64,000 bases of DNA from Sphingomonas koreensis (GCA_006438735.1 RCZF01000004.1:22398-86397); one strand, 5' to 3'; counted from the first letter of the stretch, positions 8,625-17,974 are shown. Numbers and translations are program-made. The notes: a model not told the origin generated them from the sequence alone.

Positions 8625-9325
8625 CCAGGCTTACTGCCGGCATCGGCATCGCAACGACGGGCGAAGGCCGGTGCGGCCACAAGCAGTTCGTCGTAGAGCG
8701 GCATCACGAGCATCAGGGACGTCGCCAGACATTCGATCAGGAGCCACGCGCGCCGCTCGAACTCCTCGCCGTGTGCGGTGAAGGTCGCGCCAAGATCGAC
8801 GATATCAAGGACGGCGTAGGAAGATGCGGTGCCCGCGTCATTGGGATGGGCAAATTCGCTCAGCTGGTCGTACAGCGCCCGAAATGCGGGGACCGATTTG
8901 GTCAGTTTGTCGATGGCATTCAGGACATTGATGGCGTCCGGTCGATCTTCACGCGCACGGGAGCCCATCAGCATGCTCATCAGAGTCGCGTCGAGCCCCT
9001 CGATATCGCCGCCTTGATATCGCGTGACCAGGCGATGCAGGCTATGCAGTGCTGCGATGGTCTCGATGGTCGCGCGCGTCAGGACAATGCCGCTCACATG
9101 GTCTGTGCGATCGTAGGCGCTGAGCGCGCAGCGACCGAGCTCTTCGATCCGCCAAAGCAAAGCGTCACGATAAAGGGCTGCCTTGAAGGGTAGTTTGGAA
9201 CGACGCGCCAGGCGGCGCGCATCCAGTTCGGCTGGCCGTGCCGCCGCGATAGCAAGGAGCGCGCTGGAGGCGGCCCCCCTGCTCCCGGCGTGATCCCAGG
9301 AGAATGCGGGCTGATCATGGCTCAT
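8621..9325 (-). CDS. Hypothetical all-helical protein
   Basis: The 234-residue protein is predominantly helical, with RDALLWRIEELGRCALSAYD and later LYDQLSEFAHPNDAGT. This pattern resembles HEPN/DUF5677-type proteins that act on or respond to RNA, but no Rx4-6H catalytic motif is evident, so the link is weak. It lies 38 bases downstream of the DUF2493 gene on the same strand and is probably its cotranscribed neighbour in the mobile-element block. Function unknown. Confidence 0.55.
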   Translation of the reverse strand: MSHDQPAFSWDHAGSRGAASSALLAIAAARPAELDARRLARRSKLPFKAALYRDALLWRIEELGRCALSAYDRTDHVSGIVLTRATIETIAALHSLHRLVTRYQGGDIEGLDATLMSMLMGSRAREDRPDAINVLNAIDKLTKSVPAFRALYDQLSEFAHPNDAGTASSYAVLDIVDLGATFTAHGEEFERRAWLLIECLATSLMLVMPLYDELLVAAPAFARRCDADAGSKPG

Positions 9326-9363
9326 TCAGCACATGTCCCTTACCGGCAGCGTCTCGTCCAGAC

Positions 9364-10281
9364 TCAGGCGCTGCCAAAGCGCCAGACCGGGATGCCAGCC
9401 TTGCGAGCCTTGTCGGCGAGATTGGCGCTGATGCCGCTGCCTGGAAAGTGGATGACGCCTGCGGGTAGCTGCTCCAGCATGAGGTCGTTGCGCTTGAAGG
9501 GACCCGCTTTGGCGTGGCGGTTCCAGTCGGGACGAAAAACGATAGCGGTGACGGTGCGGGCGCGCGCCCAACATGCAGCGATATGTTCGACTCCTGATGG
9601 GGTGCCACCATGCAGGAGGACCATGTCCGGATGTTTTGCGTGAACCCGATCGAGCACGTCCCAGATACGCCGATGATCCTGATAGTCTGCACCGCCCGTG
9701 ATCGCGATCAACGTACCGGTGGGCATCAAGAGCTGACTGTCCGCCCGCTTGCGAGCGGCGATGAAATCACGGCTGGCGATCATGCTGGCGGTGAGCGCCT
9801 TGCGATTGACCACTGATCCAGACCGGGCGGTCCAGGGTTTGCGGCAATGCATGCGGAACTGCTCGGCAAAGGCATCGCGAAAGGCTTCCATCGCGTCGCG
9901 TCGTTCGACCATGCTGCGGCCAATCGCCGTCGCGGTCTCCAGTTCGACTGAGCGCACTTCTGAGCCATCCTGCTCACTTTGCAGCCGGCGTTGTTCCTGC
10001 TCATTGTCGTCGAGTTCGCGTTCGAGCCGTTCGCCCGCGCGGTGAAACACGTTGGTCATGCCCCACAGCATGTCTTCGAGGTCCGGCTCAAGCCGGGTGT
10101 CGGCGAGCGCTGCGACCATCGCGTCGAAGGTGTCGGCGGCGGCGCCCTCGACCAATCGTGCCTCTGGCAGAGGTCGAGGGTCGCCTTCGTCGTCGAAGGG
10201 TCGTCGGCCATAGAGTTCCAGTTCGTCGAGCAGGTGCGCGATGTGGGACTGTTCGTGTTCGGGTTCGTCATGATCGGTCAT
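9364..10281 (-). CDS. DUF2493 (YspA/cpYpsA-related SLOG) protein
   Basis: I place the start at the ATG at 10281 (MTDHDEPEHEQSH), preceded by GAGGATCAGACG. The longer frame up to 10560 runs through a structured non-coding element. The protein has about 305 residues: an acidic, helical N-terminal half (1-190) and a C-terminal SLOG domain (about 200-305) with IAITGGADYQDHRRI, VLLHGGTPSGVEHIAACWA and FRPDWNRHAKAGPF. DUF2493 proteins are widespread on sphingomonad and rhizobial plasmids and ICEs and are thought to bind nucleotides or derivatives. The role here is unknown. It follows the Toprim gene on the same strand. Confidence 0.8.
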   Translation of the reverse strand: MTDHDEPEHEQSHIAHLLDELELYGRRPFDDEGDPRPLPEARLVEGAAADTFDAMVAALADTRLEPDLEDMLWGMTNVFHRAGERLERELDDNEQEQRRLQSEQDGSEVRSVELETATAIGRSMVERRDAMEAFRDAFAEQFRMHCRKPWTARSGSVVNRKALTASMIASRDFIAARKRADSQLLMPTGTLIAITGGADYQDHRRIWDVLDRVHAKHPDMVLLHGGTPSGVEHIAACWARARTVTAIVFRPDWNRHAKAGPFKRNDLMLEQLPAGVIHFPGSGISANLADKARKAGIPVWRFGSA

Positions 10282-10333
10282 CGTCTGATCCTCGCGTGAC
10301 CGCGCCCGTCGCGGCCTTCGTGGCGACGACTTT

Positions 10334-10521
10334 CGGCGGCCGCTCGGTCCGTGCATCCCGAGCGTCAGCGATCCGGCGCGACAGCGCCGGCGGGACCGAA
10401 GCGCAGCGAAGGACGGCGAAGCGCGGCTATTTTGGATCGCGATGCAAAAGCGCGGACGCGAAGCGACCGCGCGGCGGAAAATAGCCGCGGCGCAGCCGTT
10501 GCACGGGCCGAGCGGCGGCCG
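10334..10521. ncRNA. Large nested inverted-repeat element, candidate structured RNA
   Basis: The outer arms 10334-10355 and 10500-10521 pair at 21 of 22 positions (one G-U, one mismatch). Inside are a 7-bp hairpin with a 4-base loop (10373-10379 with 10384-10390), a perfect 12-bp stem (10422-10433 with 10478-10489) and a 6-bp stem (10450-10455 with 10467-10472). The whole forms a multibranched fold of about 188 nt between the Toprim gene and the DUF2493 gene. It could be a structured leader or processing element of the leftward operon, an independent RNA, or a DNA-level site for the mobile element. Strand is not established. Confidence 0.5.
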
Positions 10522-10590
10522 TTCCGTCGCCCTCTCAGAAGGCCGGGGCGCGGGCCTCAAGCGCGGGCCCGGATGGCATTATTCGGACCT

Positions 10591-11631
10591 TCACTCGAGC
10601 GCCGCCATGCGCACGAGATCGTCGGCCCGCAACGTGGCCGCAAGCGTTTCGCGGAACCGGTCCAGGCCTAGCTGCTGCAGGTCGGAGTTGAAATCGTCGG
10701 CGCCGGGCTCGAGGTCGATCATCTCGATGCCCGCTCCCTCGGTCCGGTCGCGAAGCTTGTTGAAGGCGTGAGACCCGGCAGGGTCGCGATCGCGGGCGAC
10801 ATAGAGACGCCGCAGGGTCTGCGGGATGCGGACGGCGGCAAGATGTGCCGCCGACAGCGTTGCGATCATCGGGAGAGCCGGCGCGGCCATGCGCACAGAC
10901 AGGACGGTCTCGAGCCCTTCGCCGACCAGCATGACGGAGGTTGCACGACCGAACCGCACTCCGCTGCCGAGAAGATCACCCATGGCTCTGCGCGGTGTGG
11001 CGATCGCTGCCTTGCCAGACCCGTCTGGTGCAAGCCACGTGCGATGGCAGCCCGTGATCATGCCATCATCGTCAGTGACGGCTGCGATCAGCGCGGGAAG
11101 TGCGTTCGGCGTGCCGGCTAAGTCGTCTGCCGACGGGCGATACCAGCACCGGGGATGAAAGCGGAGCCATCGTGCGGCACGCATGCCCACGATTCCCCGC
11201 GCGCGTAGATAATGTTCGGCGAGTGTGCCGGCGATGGGACGCGATGCGGCAAAGAGTCGTTGCGCGGCTTTGCGAGAGCCGGCGGGTGCGGACGGTTCAT
11301 CCGGGTCGAAATCCGGCCTCTCGCGCGGCACCGCCAGAAAGCGGCGCACCTCTTCAAGGGTGTCAGGCAACAGATGATGTCCGCAGTTGAGGCCGATCAG
11401 GTCGAGGAGATCGCCGTGCTCGCCAGTGGCGGCGTCGGTCCATTTGCCGGCCGCACCCTTGCCATGCTCGCCCCCCTTCAAGCGGACATAGAGGCTGCGA
11501 CCCTTTGACCCGTGGACGTCGCCAACAATCCAGTAGCGACCTTCGCGATGCCCCGCGGCCAGATAGTGGCGGCAGACCGCCTCAGCGTGGCGTGCGAGCT
11601 GGCGGGAGAGGTCTGAAGCGACGCCGGCCAT
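10591..11631 (-). CDS. Toprim-domain DNA primase-like protein (mobile-element type)
   Basis: The start at 11631 (MAGVASDLSRQLARH) is supported by GGAG seven bases upstream; the longer frame reads through a terminator. The 346-residue protein has a zinc-less primase-like N-terminal region (RYWIVGDVHGSKGRSLYVRL), a middle region with HYLRARGI and RFHPRCWY, and a C-terminal Toprim segment. The latter includes VMLVGEGLETVLSV, with the conserved Glu, and LYVARDRDPAG, with the DxD. Proteins of this DUF7146/Toprim type are typical of alphaproteobacterial plasmids and ICEs, where they are thought to act in replication or transfer priming. It follows the ParB-like gene across a hairpin terminator. Confidence 0.82.
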   Translation of the reverse strand: MAGVASDLSRQLARHAEAVCRHYLAAGHREGRYWIVGDVHGSKGRSLYVRLKGGEHGKGAAGKWTDAATGEHGDLLDLIGLNCGHHLLPDTLEEVRRFLAVPRERPDFDPDEPSAPAGSRKAAQRLFAASRPIAGTLAEHYLRARGIVGMRAARWLRFHPRCWYRPSADDLAGTPNALPALIAAVTDDDGMITGCHRTWLAPDGSGKAAIATPRRAMGDLLGSGVRFGRATSVMLVGEGLETVLSVRMAAPALPMIATLSAAHLAAVRIPQTLRRLYVARDRDPAGSHAFNKLRDRTEGAGIEMIDLEPGADDFNSDLQQLGLDRFRETLAATLRADDLVRMAALE

Positions 11632-11643
11632 GAGCATCTCCGC

Positions 11644-11675
11644 AAAAAAGGGGGCCTGCCGATGCGACAGGCCCC
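11644..11675 (-). terminator. Rho-independent terminator between the ParB-like and Toprim genes
   Basis: Read leftward, the arm GGGGCCTG (11675-11668) pairs with CAGGCCCC (11658-11651) and is followed by CTTTTTT (to 11644). It lies after the ParB-like stop (11690). Its U-tract ends only a dozen bases before the Toprim start codon, so it may act as an attenuator controlling how much of the transcript continues into the Toprim, DUF2493 and downstream genes. Confidence 0.8.
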
Positions 11676-11689
11676 AAGGTTCGAGGGCG

Positions 11690-13822
11690 CTATTCAGCGG
11701 CGATGGCAAAGGGCTCCTCGCCATCGCTGCCATCATGCTCCGCAGTGGCTTCTGCCTCCACGGCCGCTTCGCCGTCGATCGCCGCCGGCCCTTCGACCAA
11801 CTCCACGAGCGGCGTCCGCAGTGGCTCGGCAAGCCAGCCGCTGTGCGCGAGCAGTTGTTCGGCTTCCTTGGCCATCTCCGGTTTCTTGAGGCCCGTCAGA
11901 CGTGCCGCGGTATCGGCACCCCTGGCTTCCTCGACGGCGCTCAGGATGCGCACTTTGGTCACACGGCCAAGGTAGTTGTCGACGGTGGCAGTCCACCCGG
12001 CAACGACCATGTCGAGACCGGCGGCACGGGCGAGCACATGACTATGCGCGATCCGACCCGACACGGTGCGCTCGGAAACGCGGCCCTCATTGTAGCGGTT
12101 GGCCGGTTCCCACACTGCATTGACGCCGAACGAGGCGCAGTGGGCAAAGAGCGCCTCCTGATCGTCGGCACTGAGCGCGATCAGCACCTCCCACAGCTCT
12201 GCCGGCAGGTCGGGCAGACGCTCGGCCCAGCTCTCATGCCGTTCATCGATCGCCCGCGCCGAGGCGCTGCCGTTGAGACACGGCGCGTGGGTGCCGAGGC
12301 TGCCGCTGCGAACCGAAATCTCGACACAGCTCGTGCCCGACGAATAGTGGTAGAAGCTGTCGAGCACGAGCGCGTGGAGCACCGCCGCAAATGCGATCTG
12401 CGGACTCGTCGCCACGGCATCGCGCAAGGCGAGCGTCCGGTGCGTGGTGAGCTCGGTCACAAGTCGGTCGGGAAGCGGACGAAGCATATCATCTTGCTCG
12501 TCCTCATCCTCGGGCTCGGCTGCCGTACCCGGCAAGCCGCCGACACTGATGATCGGACCCGCCGCACAATTGCAAAGGTCGGAACCGTCATCGCCATCGT
12601 GGATGGACCGTCCTTCATCATCGTTTACCGGGTCTTCGGCGGGCTCATCTTCCGGCCGGACGAAGCCGCGCTCGATATGGAGCGAGCCGTCGCCGTCAAT
12701 GCTGACGAACACGCCCGCGCGCGCGATCTCCGTCGGCTGATAGACCGGCGGCCGCGAGACGATCGCACTGATCTCCTCGTCGATAGCCGTGACGCGGGCA
12801 TCGACCTCGTCCGGGATGTCCCCCGCCCCCGACCATGCTTCCTCAAGCGCCTCGGCTTCCTCGCGAAGCGACGCGAGCTTGGCCTCGTCCTCGTCGGTCA
12901 TCTCGGGCTGGTCGCCGTCGATGACGCGCATACCGTCATCATAGTCGTACGGGAAATCGACCGCGACCGCGATCCACTTCCAGCCTTCTTCCCCGATCCG
13001 GGCGCCCTCGGCCTTGAGCTTCTCGTCGACCAGACGCTCGAGCAGGGTCACGTCCTGCAGCCAGCCGCCCTGATCCTCCTCGAACAGGTCGCGCAGGACA
13101 TAGCCGCCCGCAGCGACGTAGGCATCGAGCCCGACGAAGCGGACCCGCTTGTCGGTGGCGCGCACGGACTGCTCGGTCAGCTTGGAGCGGATCATGTAAG
13201 GCTGCTGGTTGTAGCTGGACTGAAGCAACTCCCAGACCTGCTCCTGGCGCTCATGGTCCTCCGAGACCGAAAAGGCCATCAGCTGCTCGAGGGTCATGCC
13301 GTCTTCGGCATAGACATCGTGCAGCTTGGGCGAGACGGAGGCGAGTCGCAGGCGCTGCTTCACGACGGCGGGGGTCGTCATGAAGGAGGCGGCGACAGTT
13401 TCGACGTCGGTGCCCTGGGTGACTAGCTGCTGCATTGCCCGGAACTGATCGAGCGGGTGCAGTGCCTCGCGGTGGACGTTTTCGGCGAGCGAGTCCTCTT
13501 CGGCCGAGATCTGCTCGTCCTCCCGCACGATGCAGGGGACCGGCTCAGTCTTGGCCATGCGGCGCTGTTTCACTAGCTGCTGCAAGGCGCGGAAGCGGCG
13601 GCCGCCGGCCGGCACTTCGAACAGGCCGGTATCGTTGCCGTCCGCGTCGCGCTGGACGCGGACGGTCAGGCTCTGCAACAGGCCGCGGCGGGCGATATCG
13701 GCGGCGAGCGCGTCGATCGAAACTCCCGCTTTCACGCGCCGGACATTGGCCTGGCTCAGCACCAGCTGACTGAACGGAATGTCCCGCGATCCGCTGAGGA
13801 CGATCTTCACATGCTTGGTCAT
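11690..13822 (-). CDS. ParB/Spo0J-family nuclease-domain protein
   Basis: The 710-residue protein starts MTKHVKIVLSGSRDIPFSQL and has a ParB N-terminal domain (about 15-110). It contains QANVRR, a box II-like EVPAGGRRFRAL and the box III-like ENVHREALHPLDQFRAM, followed by a KorB-type helix-turn-helix region. The long C-terminal half has acidic low-complexity stretches. It is about twice the length of chromosomal ParB and matches the large ParB-like proteins of sphingomonad ICEs and plasmids, which pair with DUF932 and DUF2958 genes as here. No ParA is present in the window, so a partition role is doubtful. DNA binding or nuclease activity in element maintenance is inferred. Confidence 0.85.
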   Translation of the reverse strand: MTKHVKIVLSGSRDIPFSQLVLSQANVRRVKAGVSIDALAADIARRGLLQSLTVRVQRDADGNDTGLFEVPAGGRRFRALQQLVKQRRMAKTEPVPCIVREDEQISAEEDSLAENVHREALHPLDQFRAMQQLVTQGTDVETVAASFMTTPAVVKQRLRLASVSPKLHDVYAEDGMTLEQLMAFSVSEDHERQEQVWELLQSSYNQQPYMIRSKLTEQSVRATDKRVRFVGLDAYVAAGGYVLRDLFEEDQGGWLQDVTLLERLVDEKLKAEGARIGEEGWKWIAVAVDFPYDYDDGMRVIDGDQPEMTDEDEAKLASLREEAEALEEAWSGAGDIPDEVDARVTAIDEEISAIVSRPPVYQPTEIARAGVFVSIDGDGSLHIERGFVRPEDEPAEDPVNDDEGRSIHDGDDGSDLCNCAAGPIISVGGLPGTAAEPEDEDEQDDMLRPLPDRLVTELTTHRTLALRDAVATSPQIAFAAVLHALVLDSFYHYSSGTSCVEISVRSGSLGTHAPCLNGSASARAIDERHESWAERLPDLPAELWEVLIALSADDQEALFAHCASFGVNAVWEPANRYNEGRVSERTVSGRIAHSHVLARAAGLDMVVAGWTATVDNYLGRVTKVRILSAVEEARGADTAARLTGLKKPEMAKEAEQLLAHSGWLAEPLRTPLVELVEGPAAIDGEAAVEAEATAEHDGSDGEEPFAIAAE

Positions 13823-13831
13823 GGGTCTTCT

Positions 13832-13880
13832 CCATGACGGGCGGCCGGGAGACTCTCTCTAGGCCCTCAACCCGTCATGG
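13832..13880. promoter_or_regulatory. Inverted repeat upstream of the ParB-like gene
   Basis: CCATGACGGG (13832-13841) and CCCGTCATGG (13871-13880) form a perfect 10-bp inverted repeat separated by 29 bases, 10 bases upstream of the ParB-like start codon. A second dyad, CCGACG...CGTCGG, follows just upstream. The position fits an operator for autoregulation or a 5'-leader hairpin. This is unproven. Confidence 0.45.
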
Positions 13881-13948
13881 AACCGACGCAGCCCTTTCCC
13901 TCTAAGGGGTAAGAGCCACGTCGGAGGTCATTGGGCCAAGCCATTCAG

Positions 13949-14346
13949 CTAGGTCCGATTATTGTCGCGATCATCGTCCGACATTCCCTCGGTAGCGAGG
14001 ATTGAGCCGGATCTCCGGGAACAAGCCGCCCACACCGAAAGTGGGACGCCGGTTTCGAAGTCGGGCTCGATCTGGATCCGCAGTCCGAAGGGAAGCCGGA
14101 TTTCCGACAGTTCCCGCAGGCTCCAGGGCCGATCTCCGGACAGCCGAAACCGAGATCCGCCAAGCCGTAAAGGACGTCGCCATCGTCGGCCATTTCGGTC
14201 GCCAACCATATTTGCGGACCGAGTGGGTTGAAGAATTTCACGACGGGGGGTGGATCCGGTTCGGGACCGTCGAGGCGGGAGGCAGCGCGGCGATTGATAT
14301 CGTTCGTCCGCAGCGCGTAGCGAATGGTTGCGGGGAGCAGGATCAT
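13949..14346 (-). pseudogene. DUF2958 protein, frameshifted
   Basis: The start at 14346 is preceded by AAGGAGCGATCC. The first frame gives MILLPATIRYALRTN, then PVVKFFNP, IWLATEMADDGDVLYGLADL and GFGCPEIG, which is the DUF2958 signature. After about 14127 that frame turns into Cys/Ser-rich sequence. The neighbouring frame continues WSLRELSEIRLPFGLRIQIE and DFETGVPLSVWA and stops at 13949. One missing C in the CCC run explains the change. DUF2958 proteins are small proteins of unknown function on alphaproteobacterial plasmids and ICEs, usually next to DUF932. Real decay and sequencing error cannot be told apart here. Confidence 0.75.
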
Positions 14347-14382
14347 GGATCGCTCCTTTCGATTGAAGTGATGGATGCGCTG

Positions 14383-15528
14383 TCAGGCGACAGCGGCGAG
14401 GAGCTTGGAGGCTTTGCCCTCAAGTTCGAGGCGGGTGTCCTGATGAGGCTTGTCACGCGCGACCGCGGTGATGCCCTGGACGAAATCGAAGATCGACGTC
14501 GGGGGGTGTCCTTCCTCGTCGAGCACGGCTGCGATGATCCGGTCGGTGTCGCCCTTTGAGAAACCGCGCTTGCGCAGGAAGCTTTGCCGGTCCTCGTCGG
14601 TGCGGGCGACCAGACGCTCACGGGCGGCCTTGATGCCGGCCATGAACGGCACCGGCGACGAGGTCGCGAAATTCTCCAGCGCGGGAGCCGCCTCATGCGC
14701 AAAGCGGTTGGCGGCAAACTTGCTGTGGCGGATGCTGATCTCCTCGAAGCCTTCGGCGCCCCAGATGTTGCGGTTCATGCAGACCGCGCGAAGATAGAAG
14801 GAGGCGATACCGAGCGTCTTCGAGCCGACCTCGCTGTTCCAAGCGTAGAAACCCCGAAAAAACAGGTCGGGATCGCCATTGGGAAGGCGGCCGGCTTCGA
14901 TCGGGTGCGCGTCGTCAACCAGGAAGAGGAAGACGTCGCGGTCACTCGCATAGAGCGTCGTCGTGTCCTTGGTCACCTCGACGAAAGGGTTGTGGGTCAT
15001 GGTCGACCAATCGAGCAGGCCGGGCACCTTCCACCGCGTATCACCGGTCCCGTCGCCGGCAATCTTCATCACCGCCGCAACGAGTTCATGATCCCAGATG
15101 CGGCCATAGTCCGGGCCGGTGACGGCCCGCAGTTCAACCCGGCCCTCGTCGGTTTCCAGCGTTTTCATCAGCTCGGCGCGATGCGACAGGAGGCCATGCT
15201 GCATGTTGATGCTGGCAAGGGGGGCGGGAAGCTGCCGGAGATAGCCCGAGGGCGCCCCAACGAGGCTGCAGAGCTGACCGAACGACCAATGGGTCGGGGC
15301 CACCGGCTCGTCCCGTCCCGGGATAAACAGTGCCAGGCGCTCAGCATCGTTTCGGCCCGCTTCGACCCTGACGTCACGGGTCTCGACCATACGGGCCGTG
15401 GCACGCTCGGCACGGGCCTTGACCGCGGCGTGGAGCGAAGAAAGGCACAGAAATCTGTCAATCGGCGTCCAAAAGGGACCCCCGATCGGCGTTGAAGAGG
15501 GACCCCCCTGGGCCAGGGTGGCATACAC
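14383..15528 (-). CDS. DUF932-family protein with its N-terminus replaced by an IS21 end
   Basis: The conserved body (host DNA from 15455 leftward) contains GRDEPVAPTHWSFGQLCSLV, GAPSGYLRQLPAPLASINMQ, TLYASDRDVFLFLVDD, GFYAWNSEVGSKTLGI and SIFDFVQGITAVARDKPHQD, typical of the phage/plasmid-related DUF932 family. The first about 24 codons of the open frame (MYATLAQGG... to the Asp-Arg at the junction) come from the IS21 terminal repeat. The native start and probably a few dozen residues were therefore lost. A chimeric protein could still be made from the ATG at 15528 inside the IS. It is next to the DUF2958 gene (36 bases), the usual arrangement. Function is unknown. Confidence 0.78.
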   Translation of the reverse strand: MYATLAQGGPSSTPIGGPFWTPIDRFLCLSSLHAAVKARAERATARMVETRDVRVEAGRNDAERLALFIPGRDEPVAPTHWSFGQLCSLVGAPSGYLRQLPAPLASINMQHGLLSHRAELMKTLETDEGRVELRAVTGPDYGRIWDHELVAAVMKIAGDGTGDTRWKVPGLLDWSTMTHNPFVEVTKDTTTLYASDRDVFLFLVDDAHPIEAGRLPNGDPDLFFRGFYAWNSEVGSKTLGIASFYLRAVCMNRNIWGAEGFEEISIRHSKFAANRFAHEAAPALENFATSSPVPFMAGIKAARERLVARTDEDRQSFLRKRGFSKGDTDRIIAAVLDEEGHPPTSIFDFVQGITAVARDKPHQDTRLELEGKASKLLAAVA

Positions 15529-15632
15529 TGACGATGGTGCGCGCCGTCGCCCTGCGGGCGGCGCAGGGAGGGCGTAGCCCGACCGGAGGCGCCCGCAGGG
15601 CGAAGCGTCTTCTGCCGGCGGTGCGGGGCGGA

Positions 15633-16361
15633 TCAGCTGCGGTGCTTGAACCGCCAGCTGTCGTTACCGGTCTCGACGATGTCGCAGTGATGGGTGATGC
15701 GATCGAGCAGCGCGGTGGTCATCTTGGGATCGCCGAACACGGTGGGCCACTCACCGAACGCCAGGTTGGTGGTGACGATCACCGAGGTCTGCTCGTAGAG
15801 CTTGCTGACGAGGTGGAACAGCAGCTGGCCGCCTGAGCGGGCGAACGGCAGATAGCCGAGTTCGTCGAGCACGACGAGATCGAGGCGGCCGAGCTGGGCG
15901 GCAAGCGCGCCGGCCTTGCCGATGCGGGTCTCTTCCTCGAGCCGGGTGACCAGATCGACGGTGTTGAAGTAGCGGCCACGAGCGCCGGCGCGCACGACAC
16001 TGGCGGTGATGGCGATGGCCAGATGCGTCTTGCCGGTGCCGGTGCCCCCAACCAGCACGATGTTGCGCTTGGCCGACAGGAACGATCCGCTGTGCAGCGA
16101 GCGCACCAGTCCTTCGTTAATCGGGGTGCCGTCGAACACGAACGCGTCGATATCCTTCACCACCGGCAGCTTGGCGGCGCTCATCCGGTAGCGGATCGAG
16201 GCGGCATGGCGATGCGCGGCTTCGGCGCGCAGCAGATCGGTCAGGATCTCCGTGATGGTGCGCTGGCGCTGCACGCCGGCGGTGACCGCTTCGTCGAACG
16301 CGCCGGCCATGCCCTTGAGGCCGAGCCCGCGCATGGCGTCGATCATCTCATACCGCTGCAC
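15633..16361 (-). CDS. istB: IS21 helper ATPase IstB
   Basis: The 242-residue AAA+ protein has Walker [15 protein letters not shown] (about 105-118), Walker [13 protein letters not shown] and the sensor-type [10 protein letters not shown]. This is the standard IstB layout and length. IstB assembles on target DNA and stimulates the IstA transposase. Its start overlaps the end of istA by 14 bases, as is usual for IS21. It looks intact. Confidence 0.93.
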   Translation of the reverse strand: MQRYEMIDAMRGLGLKGMAGAFDEAVTAGVQRQRTITEILTDLLRAEAAHRHAASIRYRMSAAKLPVVKDIDAFVFDGTPINEGLVRSLHSGSFLSAKRNIVLVGGTGTGKTHLAIAITASVVRAGARGRYFNTVDLVTRLEEETRIGKAGALAAQLGRLDLVVLDELGYLPFARSGGQLLFHLVSKLYEQTSVIVTTNLAFGEWPTVFGDPKMTTALLDRITHHCDIVETGNDSWRFKHRS

Positions 16362-17862
16362 GGGTATCTCGCAAACTGTCGTAGCGGGCGCAGTTGGCGA
16401 CCGGCGGGTGCATCAGCGCCATATCCTCAAGCGTGACGATCGATGCCGGTCGGGGCGGCTCGCGTCGCCGCGACAGGATGTTGAGGATCACCTCATCGCT
16501 GGCGGCACCGGCATCGAGCGCCTCACGGACCGCGGCCTCGACCGCGTCCAGGCCATCGCTCAGCACCGCCGCCAAAACGCGCACGAACCGCCGGTCGCCT
16601 TCGTCACCGCAGCCGAGCTTGCGGCGCAGCCGGGCAAGCGCCGGCGGCAGCTCCCAGCCCTGGAACGGCGCACCGTTCCTGAGCGCGCCAGGCTTGGTCG
16701 CCAGCACCGGCAGATAATGCCAGGGATCGTAGATCGTCCGGTCGCGACCGAAGAAGCGAGGATGCTCGGCGACGATCTCGTCGCCCATGCGCACGACGAT
16801 CCGGTCGGCATACGCGCGGACCTGCACCGCGCGACGCACCGCTCTCGCCGCGACCGAGTAGCGGTTGCGGTCGAAGCTGATCAGGCAGGTGCCGGTTACC
16901 GCGTGGCTCGTCTCGTGGAAGCCGTCGAACGGCGCCAGCATCGGCTGCAGCGCAGGGCGCTCCGCCTCGAGCATCTCGGCGACGGTCATCTCCTTCTGCT
17001 CGGGATGCGGATGCATCGCTGCCCAGCGTCGGCACTCTGCTTCCAGCCAGCCGTTCAGCTCCTCGAAGCTGGCGAACCGAAGCCGGGGCTGGAAGAAGCG
17101 ACCCCGGATCGTCTGCACCTGGTTCTCGACCTGCCCCTTCTCCCAGCCGGCCGCCGGCGAGCACGCGGTCGGCTCGACCATGTAATGGTCCGCCATCACA
17201 AGGAACCGGCGGTTGAAGACACGCTCCTTGCCGACGAACACCGTCGTCACCGCCGTCTTCATGTTATCGTAGATGCCACGCTGCGGCACCCCGCCGAAGA
17301 AGGCGAAGGCGCGCGCATGCGCGTCGAACAGCATCTCCTGGGTCTCGCGCGGATATGCCCGGACATAGACCGCCCGCGATGCGCTCAGCCGCATATGCGC
17401 GACCTTCACCCGCATCGGCTTGCCGGCGATCTCCACGTCCTCGTGGCTCCAGTCGAACTGGTACGCCTCGCCGGGCATGAACAAGAGTGGGATGAACGCC
17501 GGCATGCCGTCACCCGGGTCTTTGCGCCGCGCATCGCTCCAGCGTCGGGCGTAGCGCCGGACCGCATCGTAGGAGCCCTCGAACCCCTCGCGCAGCAGCA
17601 GATCGTGGATCCGCGTCATCCGCAATCGGTCGCGCCGGTGCCGCGCCTCGTTCTCCAGCAGCAACGCGTCGAGCCGCTCCTGAAACGGCCCGATCCGGGG
17701 CAGCGGCTGCACCGCACGATGATAGTCGAACGCGCCTTCCGGCGCGCGAATCGCCTTGCGAACCACCTTACGAGACAGCCGAAGATCACGCGCAATCGCC
17801 TTGATCGGCTTGCCTCCGGCATGCTCGCGCCGAATCCGAACCACTGTCTCCACCACCAACAT
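16348..17862 (-). CDS. istA: IS21 transposase IstA
   Basis: The 504-residue protein has an N-terminal helix-turn-helix ([18 protein letters not shown], about 20-37). A DDE integrase core follows, with [12 protein letters not shown] (first catalytic Asp region), [10 protein letters not shown] and a downstream region around [16 protein letters not shown] carrying the Glu. The length is normal for IstA and no disruption is seen. It catalyses cut-and-paste or circle-mediated transposition with IstB. Confidence 0.93.
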   Translation of the reverse strand: MLVVETVVRIRREHAGGKPIKAIARDLRLSRKVVRKAIRAPEGAFDYHRAVQPLPRIGPFQERLDALLLENEARHRRDRLRMTRIHDLLLREGFEGSYDAVRRYARRWSDARRKDPGDGMPAFIPLLFMPGEAYQFDWSHEDVEIAGKPMRVKVAHMRLSASRAVYVRAYPRETQEMLFDAHARAFAFFGGVPQRGIYDNMKTAVTTVFVGKERVFNRRFLVMADHYMVEPTACSPAAGWEKGQVENQVQTIRGRFFQPRLRFASFEELNGWLEAECRRWAAMHPHPEQKEMTVAEMLEAERPALQPMLAPFDGFHETSHAVTGTCLISFDRNRYSVAARAVRRAVQVRAYADRIVVRMGDEIVAEHPRFFGRDRTIYDPWHYLPVLATKPGALRNGAPFQGWELPPALARLRRKLGCGDEGDRRFVRVLAAVLSDGLDAVEAAVREALDAGAASDEVILNILSRRREPPRPASIVTLEDMALMHPPVANCARYDSLRDTRAAV

Positions 17863-17974
17863 CCCGATCTCGCCACCTGGAAAACCAGGCCGCTGCCTAA
17901 ACCATCGAAATGAGGGGTCCCTTTTAGACGCCGATCACCCCGCTAACGGGGTCCCTGTTGCACGCCGATCCACA

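Larger units (their letters stand above)
15456..17974 (-). mobile_element. IS21-family insertion sequence
   Basis: The element is about 2.5 kb with istA and istB overlapping on the minus strand. The ends match in inverted orientation: the left starts TGTCAATCGGCGTCC then AAAAGGGACCCC, and the right (reverse complement) starts TGTGGATCGGCGTGC then AACAGGGACCCC. Each end has a second inner copy of ATCGGCGT...AGGGACCCC, the multiple terminal repeats typical of IS21. The bases just outside the two ends (…AAATC at left, ATGTG… at right) are not duplicated, so no target duplication is seen. Both flanking genes are truncated at the ends, consistent with an adjacent deletion or recombination between copies. 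Confidence 0.9.

Noticed and set aside
8621..9325. Calling this gene a HEPN RNase toxin
   Set aside because: Helical and HEPN-like in pattern, but no Rx4-6H motif and no paired nucleotidyltransferase.
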